Below are positions 57,542 through 64,000 of a DNA stretch of 64,000 nt, in pieces (within the stretch, counting starts at the first letter, position 1; every line of letters begins with the position of its first letter). Location: contig NZ_CP079946.1 in the NCBI RefSeq assembly GCF_019968905.1, positions 5,270,001 through 5,334,000 on the forward strand, read 5' to 3'. The notes beneath the pieces were generated by a model. It searched no databases. It was not told where the DNA came from and was given only the letters and a program-made list of their open reading frames with translations. The position numbers were made by a program, and so were the translations under genes. Source of the DNA: Corallococcus sp. EGB (GTDB taxonomy: Bacteria > Myxococcota > Myxococcia > Myxococcales > Myxococcaceae).

Positions 57542-58669
57542 GTGAGTTCCCAGACCAACGCCGTCCCCGTGTCCCGCGAGCGCGTGCGCGCCATCGACTG
57601 GCTGCGCGGCCTCTCTGTCATCGTGATGCTCCAGACCCATGCGCTCGTGCTGCTCACCCCCGAGCTACGCAAGAGCGTGTGGACAGGGCGGCTGCTCAAG
57701 GTGGACGGACTGGTGGCCCCGGCGTTCATCTTCTCCGCCGGGTTCGCGCTGGCGCTGCTCATGGTGCGCAGCGCCGCCGCGGGCGTGCTGCACGAGCGCG
57801 TGCCCCGCAACCTGCGCCGCATCGCGGAGGTGTTCGCCGTCGCGGCGCTCGTCAACGCCGTGTGGTTCCCCATCCGCTCCGAGCCCGTGTGGCTCCTGCG
57901 CCTGGACATCCTCCACTGCGTGGGACTGTGCCTGCTGCTCACCCTGCCCCTGGCCGGGCTGCTGGCCTCACGCCCACGAGTCCTCGCGGGCACGGCCCTC
58001 CTCCTCGCGATGGTGGCGTTCGCGCTGGCGCCCTTCAGCGACTCCGCGGGCGAGCCCTGGGCGTCGTTCCTGCGCAAGTCCAACTGGGCCCCCTTCCCGC
58101 TGGTGCCCTGGGTGGGCTTCGCGTGGCTGGGCGCCTTCGCGGGCTGCATCGCGGGCGCGTGGGGCCGCAAGGGGCTTTCGTGGGCCCTGGGCTTCCTCAT
58201 CGCGCTGGGCCTTCTGGGCACGCTGATGCCGGGCGTGCTCAACAACCTCTACCCGCCCCACCGTTTCTTCGTCACCAACCCCTCCAACTCCGCCACCCGC
58301 TTCATGTGGGTCTGCGCGGTGCTGTGGTTGATGCTGTGGGCGGAGGGGCGGATGGCGCCGGACGCGAAGCCTTCCCGCGCGCGCCGCTTCCTGGAGGTCT
58401 TCGGAACGTCGTCGCTGTCCGCGTACTTCTTCCACGAGATGCTGCTGTACTACCGCGTCTTCGGCGTCTTCTCGTTCCAGAAGCTGTGGGGCGACTCCAG
58501 CGGGTGGCTGAAGTTCACGGGCCTGCTCGCGCTGCTCATCGCGTGCACGTACGTGCTGTGCGTCGCGTGGGATCCGGTGGAGCGCGCGGTGAAGAAGGGC
58601 TTCGCGCGCTCCACCCAGTGGCTGCTCAGTGCGCCGCGCTGGCCGCGGCCTGTTCGAAGGCGCGGATGA
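57542..58669 (+). CDS. membrane acyltransferase-like protein (heparan-alpha-glucosaminide N-acetyltransferase type)
   Basis: 375 residues, about ten transmembrane helices. The start [20 protein letters not shown], with RxxxxDxLRG, resembles the DUF1624/HGSNAT family, which transfers acyl groups across the membrane to sugars. Further membrane blocks: [52 protein letters not shown]. The GTG at 57542 is the likely start. Its 3' end overlaps the convergent VOC gene by 44 bp. The acceptor is unknown; the preceding gene encodes a carbohydrate-acting protein, so a polysaccharide is plausible. Confidence 0.8.
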   Translation: MSSQTNAVPVSRERVRAIDWLRGLSVIVMLQTHALVLLTPELRKSVWTGRLLKVDGLVAPAFIFSAGFALALLMVRSAAAGVLHERVPRNLRRIAEVFAVAALVNAVWFPIRSEPVWLLRLDILHCVGLCLLLTLPLAGLLASRPRVLAGTALLLAMVAFALAPFSDSAGEPWASFLRKSNWAPFPLVPWVGFAWLGAFAGCIAGAWGRKGLSWALGFLIALGLLGTLMPGVLNNLYPPHRFFVTNPSNSATRFMWVCAVLWLMLWAEGRMAPDAKPSRARRFLEVFGTSSLSAYFFHEMLLYYRVFGVFSFQKLWGDSSGWLKFTGLLALLIACTYVLCVAWDPVERAVKKGFARSTQWLLSAPRWPRPVRRRG

Positions 58670-59117
58670 TCTCCGGCGGGGCCTGTACCAGCTCAATCAG
58701 CACGCCCTCGCCGCTCAGCGGGAACTGATCACTCGCCTTCGGGTGGATGAAGCACACGTCGAAGCCCGCCGCGCCCTTGCGGATGCCGCCGGGCGTGAAG
58801 CGCATGCCCTGCCCCTCCAGCCACTTGACGGCCACCGCCAGGTCGTCCACCCACAGCCCCACGTGGTTGAGCGCGGGGTCGTGCACCTTGGGACGGCCGT
58901 CGGGGTTGACGGGCTGCATCAAGTCCACCTCGACCTTGAAGGGGCCCGTGCCCGCCACGACGATGTCCTCGTCCACGTTCTCCTTCTCGCTGCGGTAGGT
59001 GCCATGGGCGGTGAGGCCCAGCGTGTCCACCCACAGCTTGCGCAGGGCGCCCTTGTCGAGCCCCCCGATGGCGATCTGCTGGATGCCCAGAATCCGGAAC
59101 GGTCGTGTCGTCTCCAT
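58626..59117 (-). CDS. VOC-family (glyoxalase-like) protein
   Basis: 163 residues with two beta-alpha-beta-beta-beta units of the vicinal-oxygen-chelate fold: [20 protein letters not shown], then [19 protein letters not shown] and [12 protein letters not shown] (His and Glu metal ligands). It is similar in length to methylmalonyl-CoA epimerase/lactoylglutathione lyase relatives, but the first metal ligand is Gln rather than His, so the reaction is uncertain. ATG at 59117. Confidence 0.85.
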   Translation of the reverse strand: METTRPFRILGIQQIAIGGLDKGALRKLWVDTLGLTAHGTYRSEKENVDEDIVVAGTGPFKVEVDLMQPVNPDGRPKVHDPALNHVGLWVDDLAVAVKWLEGQGMRFTPGGIRKGAAGFDVCFIHPKASDQFPLSGEGVLIELVQAPPEIIRAFEQAAASAAH

Positions 59118-59260
59118 GGGCGGGCACCGTCGCAAAAGGGGTCCCCCCACGCAAGCGCGGCCCACGCCCGGACCCGGGAAAAATTCACCGGATAAACCCA
59201 TTCCGGAGGTCGGTCGTTTCCAGGGGCACGCTGACTTCCTCCCGTGGTCCCGGAGCCGCC

Positions 59261-61093
59261 ATGTCCCCGTTCTTCTCGAAGCGCCGCGTGTCCTTCGTCA
59301 GTGGTGCCCTCCTCTGCGCAAGCCTCGTGAGCGCGTGCTCCTCGCTGGAGCCCGCGCCCCGCTCCGAGCTCAAGCCGCAGGCCTTGGCCACCACCCAGAG
59401 CGCCCCCAAGGACGAGGCCAGGTCCCAGATGGCGCCGCGGCCTCCGCCGCCCTCCACGCCGGCCCCGGCGGCCAGGAAGAAGATGGGCGACGTCGCCGCC
59501 GCCGATGACACCAGCGCCGCCTCCTCGGGCGAGGCAGAGGAATATGCCCCCTCCAGCACGGCCATGGCCGCCGCGCCGGAGCCCGCGATGCGGCGCGCGG
59601 CGCCGGCCAAGGAGATGAAGGCCCCGATGGCCGTCGGTGCCCTGGCTGGCGCAAGCGCCCCCATCACGCTCCAGCAGCCGATGGAGAAGCGCAAGCTGGA
59701 CATGGACGGTGACAAGACCGTCGCCGAGGGCGGCAACACCTTCGAGGCCTACAAGCCCAACGCCTTCACCGAGACGGCGAAGGACAACCTGTCCACCTTC
59801 GCGGCGGACGTGGACACGGCCTCCTACTCCATGGCGCGGCGCTACCTGCAGCAGGGCCAGCTGCCGCCCACCCAGGCGGTGCGCGTGGAGGAGTTCGTCA
59901 ACTACTTCAAGTACCGCTACACCCCGCCGGAGGAAGGCGCCTTCACGGTGCACCTGGAGGGCGCTCCCTCGCCCTTCAACGCGCGCCGCCAGTTCGTGCG
60001 CGTGGGCGTGCAGGGCAAGGTCGTCTCCCGGTCGCAGCGCAAGCCCGCGCACCTGGTGTTCCTGGTGGACACCAGCGGCTCCATGTCCTCGGCGGACAAG
60101 CTTCCGCTGGCCATCGAGGCCATCAAGATCGCGGTGAAGAACCTCAACGAGAACGACACCGTGGCGCTCGTCACCTACGCGGGCTCCACGCGGGACGTGC
60201 TGCCGCCCACGCCCGCCACGGACGTGAAGAAGATCCACGCGGCGCTGGACTCGCTGTCCGCGGGCGGCGGCACGGCCATGGGCTCCGGCATGGAGCTGGC
60301 CTACAAGCACGCGGTGAAGAAGGCGGCGGGCGGCGTGGTGTCCCGCGTGGTGGTGCTCACGGACGGTGACGCCAACATCGGCAACACCTCCCCGAAGGCC
60401 ATGCTGGCCAGCATCGAGAAGTACGTGGCCGAGGGCGTCACCCTCACCACGGTGGGCTTCGGCATGGGCAACTACCACGACTCGCTGATGGAGCAGCTGG
60501 CGGACAAGGGCAACGGCAACAGCTTCTACGTGGACAGCCTGAAGGAAGCGCGCAAGGTCTTCGAGACGCAGCTCACCGGCACGCTGGAGGTCATCGCGAA
60601 GGACGTGAAGTTCCAGGTGGAGTTCAACCCCAAGGCCGTCACCCGCTACCGCCTGATGGGCTACGAGAACCGCGACATCGCGGACAAGGACTTCCGCGAC
60701 GACAAGGTGGACGCGGGTGAGATCGGCGCGGGCCACACCGTGACGGCGCTCTACGAGGTGGAGCTCACGGCGGACGCGCCCCAGGAGCTGGCCACGGTGC
60801 GCATCCGCGCCAAGGCGCCCAACGGCACGGAGGCGAAGGAGCAGGCCTTCCCGCTCACCCGCGCCAACCTGAAGCCGTCGCTGGAGGCCGCGTCGCCTGA
60901 CTTCCGCTTCGCCCTGGCCGTGGCCGCCACCGCGGACATCCTCCGCGCCGCGCCCGCCGCGGAGGGCTGGAGCCTGGCCACCACGCAGAAGCTGGCGGAG
61001 GGCGCCGTGGCCGGTGACGCCGATCGCACCGAGTTCGTCCGCCTCGTCGGCCAGGCCCGCGCGCTGACCACCGCGTCCGCCAGCGGCCGCTGA
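59261..61093 (+). CDS. VWA-domain lipoprotein (YfbK-like, DUF3520)
   Basis: 610 residues: lipoprotein signal [12 protein letters not shown], an Ala/Pro-rich spacer (about 25-140), a YfbK-type N-domain ([32 protein letters not shown]), then von Willebrand A with [23 protein letters not shown] and [10 protein letters not shown]. The C-terminal DUF3520-like part runs [13 protein letters not shown] to the end. These proteins sit on the cell surface or in the periplasm and bind metal-dependent partners; the role is unknown. CGGAG lies before the ATG at 59261. A strong terminator follows. Confidence 0.9.
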   Translation: MSPFFSKRRVSFVSGALLCASLVSACSSLEPAPRSELKPQALATTQSAPKDEARSQMAPRPPPPSTPAPAARKKMGDVAAADDTSAASSGEAEEYAPSSTAMAAAPEPAMRRAAPAKEMKAPMAVGALAGASAPITLQQPMEKRKLDMDGDKTVAEGGNTFEAYKPNAFTETAKDNLSTFAADVDTASYSMARRYLQQGQLPPTQAVRVEEFVNYFKYRYTPPEEGAFTVHLEGAPSPFNARRQFVRVGVQGKVVSRSQRKPAHLVFLVDTSGSMSSADKLPLAIEAIKIAVKNLNENDTVALVTYAGSTRDVLPPTPATDVKKIHAALDSLSAGGGTAMGSGMELAYKHAVKKAAGGVVSRVVVLTDGDANIGNTSPKAMLASIEKYVAEGVTLTTVGFGMGNYHDSLMEQLADKGNGNSFYVDSLKEARKVFETQLTGTLEVIAKDVKFQVEFNPKAVTRYRLMGYENRDIADKDFRDDKVDAGEIGAGHTVTALYEVELTADAPQELATVRIRAKAPNGTEAKEQAFPLTRANLKPSLEAASPDFRFALAVAATADILRAAPAAEGWSLATTQKLAEGAVAGDADRTEFVRLVGQARALTTASASGR

Positions 61094-61138
61094 AAGGAAT
61101 ACCCAGCTCGAACCAACGGGGAACGCGCAGCAAGGGGG

Positions 61139-61184
61139 GCCCTGCCCGCCACCGGGGATGCACCGGTGGCGGGCAGGGCTTTTT
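61139..61184 (+). terminator. Rho-independent terminator of VWA gene
   Basis: A perfect 17-bp stem: GCCCTGCCCGCCACCGG (61139-61155) with CCGGTGGCGGGCAGGGC (61163-61179), 7-nt loop, then TTTTT (61180-61184). It begins 46 bp after the stop codon of the VWA gene and lies 10 bp from the end of the convergent lipoprotein gene. Confidence 0.92.
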
Positions 61185-61194
61185 CAGGGATGCG

Positions 61195-61797
61195 TCAGAT
61201 GACGGTGATGACGGGGGGCGTGGTGGTGGTGAAGAAGTCGGAGAAGCTGGCCGACCAGTAGGTGCCCGACTTGCCGTTGATCTTGCACGCCTTGGTGCCG
61301 GAGGCGCTCAGGTTGGTCCCCGTGCTGTTGAGGCCGATGCCGCCCGTGCTGATGCTGCCCGTCATGTAGTCACAGTAGATGTCCGCGTTGCGCGTGGTGG
61401 AGAGCGTCGTGGGGTCCACGGCGCGCACGGCCATGATGTTGGCGGCCGAGCCGGTCCATCCGTTGCGCATCACGAAGCCCACCGCGAGCCCCAGGCTGGA
61501 GCCAGCGAGGGACACGGTGCCCGGAGGGCTGAGCGGGACGCTCTGGATGACCTGCGAATCACCAATCGTCAGGGTGCAACTGGCGCCACCCGTGCGGGTC
61601 AGCACGATGTTGTACTGCGGCGGAGCCGTGGTGATCTGCACCGTGGTCGCCTCGTAGTCACAGCCCTGCGAGGACGCCGTCGTCAACCGCGCGCGCTGCT
61701 GCGAGAGCTCCGCGCCCTCCTCCTGCTCCGGAGCACCACAGGCGGAGAGCACGAGGGCAGACCCGATACGCACCACCGATGTCAGCTTGTTCATCAT
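61195..61797 (-). CDS. hypothetical lipoprotein, paralogue of 62647-63243
   Basis: 200 residues: MMNKLTSVVRIGSALVLSAC is a lipoprotein signal. Short mature protein with a beta-strand-rich pattern (YNIVLTRTGGASCTLTIGD; SLGLAVGFVM) and a C-terminus TYWSASFSDFFTTTTPP. The gene at 62647-63243 has the same architecture and matching features (RGC/QGC start, LTRTGG versus VTRAAG, LGLAVGF versus LGVAVSY, DFFTxxTP end). The family is unrecognised. AAGGAATTCCC precedes the ATG. It diverges from the expansin gene. Confidence 0.75.
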   Translation of the reverse strand: MMNKLTSVVRIGSALVLSACGAPEQEEGAELSQQRARLTTASSQGCDYEATTVQITTAPPQYNIVLTRTGGASCTLTIGDSQVIQSVPLSPPGTVSLAGSSLGLAVGFVMRNGWTGSAANIMAVRAVDPTTLSTTRNADIYCDYMTGSISTGGIGLNSTGTNLSASGTKACKINGKSGTYWSASFSDFFTTTTPPVITVI

Positions 61798-61918
61798 GGG
61801 AATTCCTTTCCTTGTTGGGGAACGGGAAGGTCCGGACGCTAACAAGTCTGCCGGGCAGAACCAACACTCGGAGTGATGTCTGCCCTTGACGCGCAGCACT
61901 GCATGTATACTGCGCGGT
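61798..61918. promoter_or_regulatory. divergent promoter region with -35/-10-like boxes
   Basis: Toward the expansin gene TTGACG (61886-61891) and TATACT (61906-61911) occur with a short 14-bp spacer. A transcript from there would start at or next to the expansin ATG (61919), and no Shine-Dalgarno exists before that ATG. A leaderless transcript is possible. Confidence 0.4.
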
Positions 61919-62614
61919 ATGAACCGACCCGCTTCGTTGCAAAACGCGTTGGTGTTGGCCCTGACCTCGCTTGCCTGTGTGGCATGCGGCGACTCCGCCT
62001 CGGGCGGGGGCGTGTCACTGGGGAAGGAGCAGAAAGGGATTGCGACGTTCTACGACGCCACCGGCGCCGGCAACTGCTCGTTCGACAAGGGCGGCGACCT
62101 GATGGTGGCCGCGATGAACCGCGAGCAGTACGACAACAGCGCCGTCTGCGGCGAGTGCGTGGACATCGTCGGGCCCAAGGGCAGCGTGCGCGTGCGCATC
62201 GTGGACCAGTGCCCGGATTGCGACCGGGGCCACCTGGACCTGTCGCGTGAGGCCTTCGCCAGGGTGGCGGAGATGAAGGACGGGCGGGTGGACATCACCT
62301 GGACCCCGGTGTCCTGCGACGTGGCGGGCCCCGTGGAGTACCACTTCAAGGAAGGCAGCAACCCGTGGTGGACGGCCATCCAGGTTCGCAACCACCGGCT
62401 GCCCATCCAGAAGCTGGAGTGGAAGCGAGACGGCGATTGGAAGGCCCTCCGCCGCGAGAGCTACAACTACTTCGTCACCGACTCCGGCGTGGGCGAGGGC
62501 CGCTTCCAGCTGCGCGTCACGGCCAGTGACGGCCAGCAGCTGGTGGACACCGTGGAGAAGGTGCTGGACGACGGCAGCGTGGACGGGGCGGAGCAGTTCG
62601 CACCCCAGAAGTAG
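61919..62614 (+). CDS. bacterial expansin (EXLX1-like, lipoprotein)
   Basis: 231 residues. The N-terminus LVLALTSLACVACGDS is a lipoprotein signal. Domain D1 (double-psi beta-barrel) begins KGIATFYDATGAGNC and has IVDQCPDCDRG, matching the catalytic-site Asp of EXLX1 (VTDLYP). LDLSREAFARVAEMKDGRV is the conserved end of D1. D2 (CBM63-like) has GSNPWWTAIQVRNH and SYNYF, keeping the two Trp and one Tyr used by EXLX1 to bind cellulose. Expansins loosen polysaccharide networks without hydrolysis. Bacterial copies are mainly in plant-associated species and some myxobacteria. Two related lipoprotein genes flank it. Confidence 0.93.
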   Translation: MNRPASLQNALVLALTSLACVACGDSASGGGVSLGKEQKGIATFYDATGAGNCSFDKGGDLMVAAMNREQYDNSAVCGECVDIVGPKGSVRVRIVDQCPDCDRGHLDLSREAFARVAEMKDGRVDITWTPVSCDVAGPVEYHFKEGSNPWWTAIQVRNHRLPIQKLEWKRDGDWKALRRESYNYFVTDSGVGEGRFQLRVTASDGQQLVDTVEKVLDDGSVDGAEQFAPQK

Positions 62615-62646
62615 GCGCGCCCTCCGCCGCCCCGCCCGTCAGCGCA

Positions 62647-63243
62647 TCAGTACGTCATGACGGTCCGGGGCGTCTCGCTGGTGAAGAAGTCCAGGTAGGT
62701 GGCCACGTAGTTGTTCCCGGTGCCCGTCTGCCCGGAGATGGTGCCGTTCTTCGTGCCGGACACGGTCAGCGTCGTCCCGTCGGAGCCGATGGACAGGTTG
62801 CCCGAGTAGATGGAGCCCTTGCCCAGGAACACGGCCAGCCCCTCGGAGCGGACGGTGTCCAGCGTGTCCGGCGCCAGGTGCTTGATGCCCAGGGACTGGG
62901 GCGCGCTACCGCTGACGCTGCTCTTGGACGTGTAGCTCACGGCCACGCCCAGGTCGTTGGCCGCCAGCGACAGCAGGGGCGCGGTGCCCGTGGAGGAGCC
63001 CACCGCGACGCTGCCCGCGCCGAACGCGCAGGTGTCGCCCGCCGCGCGCGTGACCGTGACGTCGTAGATGGGGGGCAGCGTTCCCGGCCGCGCCGCGGAC
63101 GACACCGTGAAGGTGCAGCCCCGGGACGTCCCCGTCACCAGCGCGGACTCCTGGGTGGCGAGACCGCCCTGCTCTTCCACTCCACCACACGCCATGACCA
63201 TGGCGATCGCACTCAGGGAAACGACGGACTTGAAGAGATGCAT
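62647..63243 (-). CDS. hypothetical lipoprotein, paralogue of 61195-61797
   Basis: 198 residues: MHLFKSVVSLSAIAMVMACG is a lipoprotein signal. The mature part (RGCTFTVSSAARPG; YDVTVTRAAGDTCAFG; LGVAVSYTSKSS; NGTISGQTGTGNNYVATYLD) ends DFFTSETPRTVMTY. It resembles the lipoprotein on the other side of the expansin gene in length, signal, central pattern and C-terminus, so they are old duplicates. CGAGG lies eight bases before the ATG. Convergent with the expansin gene. Confidence 0.75.
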   Translation of the reverse strand: MHLFKSVVSLSAIAMVMACGGVEEQGGLATQESALVTGTSRGCTFTVSSAARPGTLPPIYDVTVTRAAGDTCAFGAGSVAVGSSTGTAPLLSLAANDLGVAVSYTSKSSVSGSAPQSLGIKHLAPDTLDTVRSEGLAVFLGKGSIYSGNLSIGSDGTTLTVSGTKNGTISGQTGTGNNYVATYLDFFTSETPRTVMTY

Positions 63244-63363
63244 GACATTGACCTCGGGGGTTGGAGCAGCGCCGTCCCCCTTAAAGGCCAATGCCAGACA
63301 AGAAAAACGCCATTCCCTGGACGCCGCGGGGGTTCGAAATCATCCGCGACGTTCGTCCAACCC

Positions 63364-64000
63364 CTAGCGCCGCAGCATGCCGCGCAGCAACTCCAGGGCC
63401 TCGGTGACCCCCTGCCAGACCTGGAGCGCCTTGATGCCTTCGCCTTCCCCCTGCACGTTGCGGCGTGCGGCGCGCTCCAGGGGCAGCAGCGCGCCCTCCA
63501 CCAGCTCGATCTGCCGGCTGAGCTCCGCCGGTGACGGGCCGTTCGCGGCGCGATGGAGCCCCTCCGCCGGTGAAGGCATGGATACCGACACGGGCCGGTC
63601 CGCCAGGGCCGTGATGGCCTTGGCGAGCTGCGCCATGTACGGGCCGAAGTCCGGCGCGGGCGCCTGCGGCATGGGCGCGTTGATCAGCGTGGGCGCTTCC
63701 GCCGCGGTGGCCACGCGCTCCGTGAGCGCCTTGAGCAGCTGCGCCAGGTGCTTGAGGTATGGGGTCAGGTCCGTGGCCGGAGCCTGGGCGGCCACCGGAG
63801 CCGGGGGCGCGGCCGGGAGCGACACCTGCACGGGGGCGGGCGGCTTCCGGGCGGCCTCACGGCCCACGCGGGCCACCTCCAGCACGGCCTCGCGCAGGGC
63901 CTCCAGCTGCGGGGCGATTGGCGTGTCGTCGCTGGGGGCGTTCACCTGCGCGACGGCCTGCACCACCGCGTCGCGCACGGAGCCCAGCTGCTCCTCGATG
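63364..64000 (-). CDS. partial Ala/Pro-rich protein of unknown function (5' end outside window)
   Basis: The frame enters at the right edge (IEEQLGSVRDAVVQAV) and runs about 212 residues to the stop at 63364. It has helical, Ala/Leu-rich stretches (APQLEALREAVLEVARVGRE; LKHLAQLLKALTERVA; PYMAQLAKAITALAD) separated by Pro/Ala-rich linkers. Several helices look like short coiled coils. No motif is recognised. The start is not in the window; an internal GTG at 63978 is probably not the real one. Confidence 0.6.
   Translation of the reverse strand, partial: IEEQLGSVRDAVVQAVAQVNAPSDDTPIAPQLEALREAVLEVARVGREAARKPPAPVQVSLPAAPPAPVAAQAPATDLTPYLKHLAQLLKALTERVATAAEAPTLINAPMPQAPAPDFGPYMAQLAKAITALADRPVSVSMPSPAEGLHRAANGPSPAELSRQIELVEGALLPLERAARRNVQGEGEGIKALQVWQGVTEALELLRGMLRR

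Noticed and set aside
57542-58669. Acyltransferase as NRPS tailoring enzyme
   Set aside because: It resembles sugar acyltransferases, is separated by a glycosidase-like gene, and no peptide-specific features are visible.

Overview
The window is high-G+C DNA (roughly 70 % by eye) from a myxobacterium, most likely Myxococcaceae such as Corallococcus, Myxococcus or Pyxidicoccus. The evidence is the very strong G/C third-position bias, many secreted lipoproteins, Asp/Gly/Thr-rich linkers, and an IF3 gene with the M. xanthus Dsg layout (AUC start, long C-terminal tail). No insertion sequence, integrase, CRISPR array or rRNA was seen. This assignment comes from reading the sequence, not from a database search.

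Layout. (1) 1-3.7 kb: the edge of what looks like a specialised-metabolite cluster running off the left end: a partial family-2 glycosyltransferase, a macrolide-type (GT1) glycosyltransferase and a SyrD/PvdE-type cyclic-peptide exporter. (2) 3.8-22.9 kb: accessory genes: a DGPF/YciI protein, a penicillin/AHL-acylase lipoprotein, NAD-linked formate dehydrogenase (beta subunit intact, alpha subunit broken by a one-base frameshift), a MacAB-like exporter with two permeases, a zinc-ribbon protein, a phosphoribosyltransferase with its centre missing, a CapA-like enzyme, a DUF4091 protein, a LuxR regulator, a lipoprotein and a trypsin-like protease. This block is bracketed by an intact tRNA-Pro(GGG) at 22964-23040 and a decayed copy of that tRNA's 3' half plus its terminator at 3789-3877, in the same orientation. 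(3) 23.1-30.8 kb, minus strand: the classical translation operon thrS-infC-rpmI-rplT-pheS-pheT-ihfA behind tRNA-Val. (4) 30.9-42.0 kb, mostly minus strand: UDGb-type uracil-DNA glycosylase, AI-2E-family permease, PEGA and LPP20-like proteins, a PilZ protein, an FKBP isomerase, lipoproteins, two zinc metallopeptidases (one an ACE homologue), cold-shock protein and UvsE. (5) 42.0-43.2 kb: a broken DHH phosphoesterase and a DUF3105-like lipoprotein.

(6) 43.4-55.5 kb: one 12.1 kb gene for a complete four-module NRPS (A-T, C-A-T, C-A-T, C-A-T-TE) with no tailoring, MbtH, phosphopantetheinyl transferase or transport gene beside it. Modules 3 and 4 share a roughly 98 % identical 504-bp block covering the A-domain C-terminal part, which indicates recent gene conversion. 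(7) 55.6-64 kb: a secreted glycosidase-like protein, a membrane acyltransferase, a VOC protein, a VWA lipoprotein, a bacterial expansin flanked by two related lipoproteins, and a partial Pro/Ala-rich protein at the right edge.

The best candidates for something undescribed are the orphan tetramodular NRPS with its internal gene conversion, the tRNA-Pro-bracketed accessory block, and the expansin with its two paired lipoproteins.
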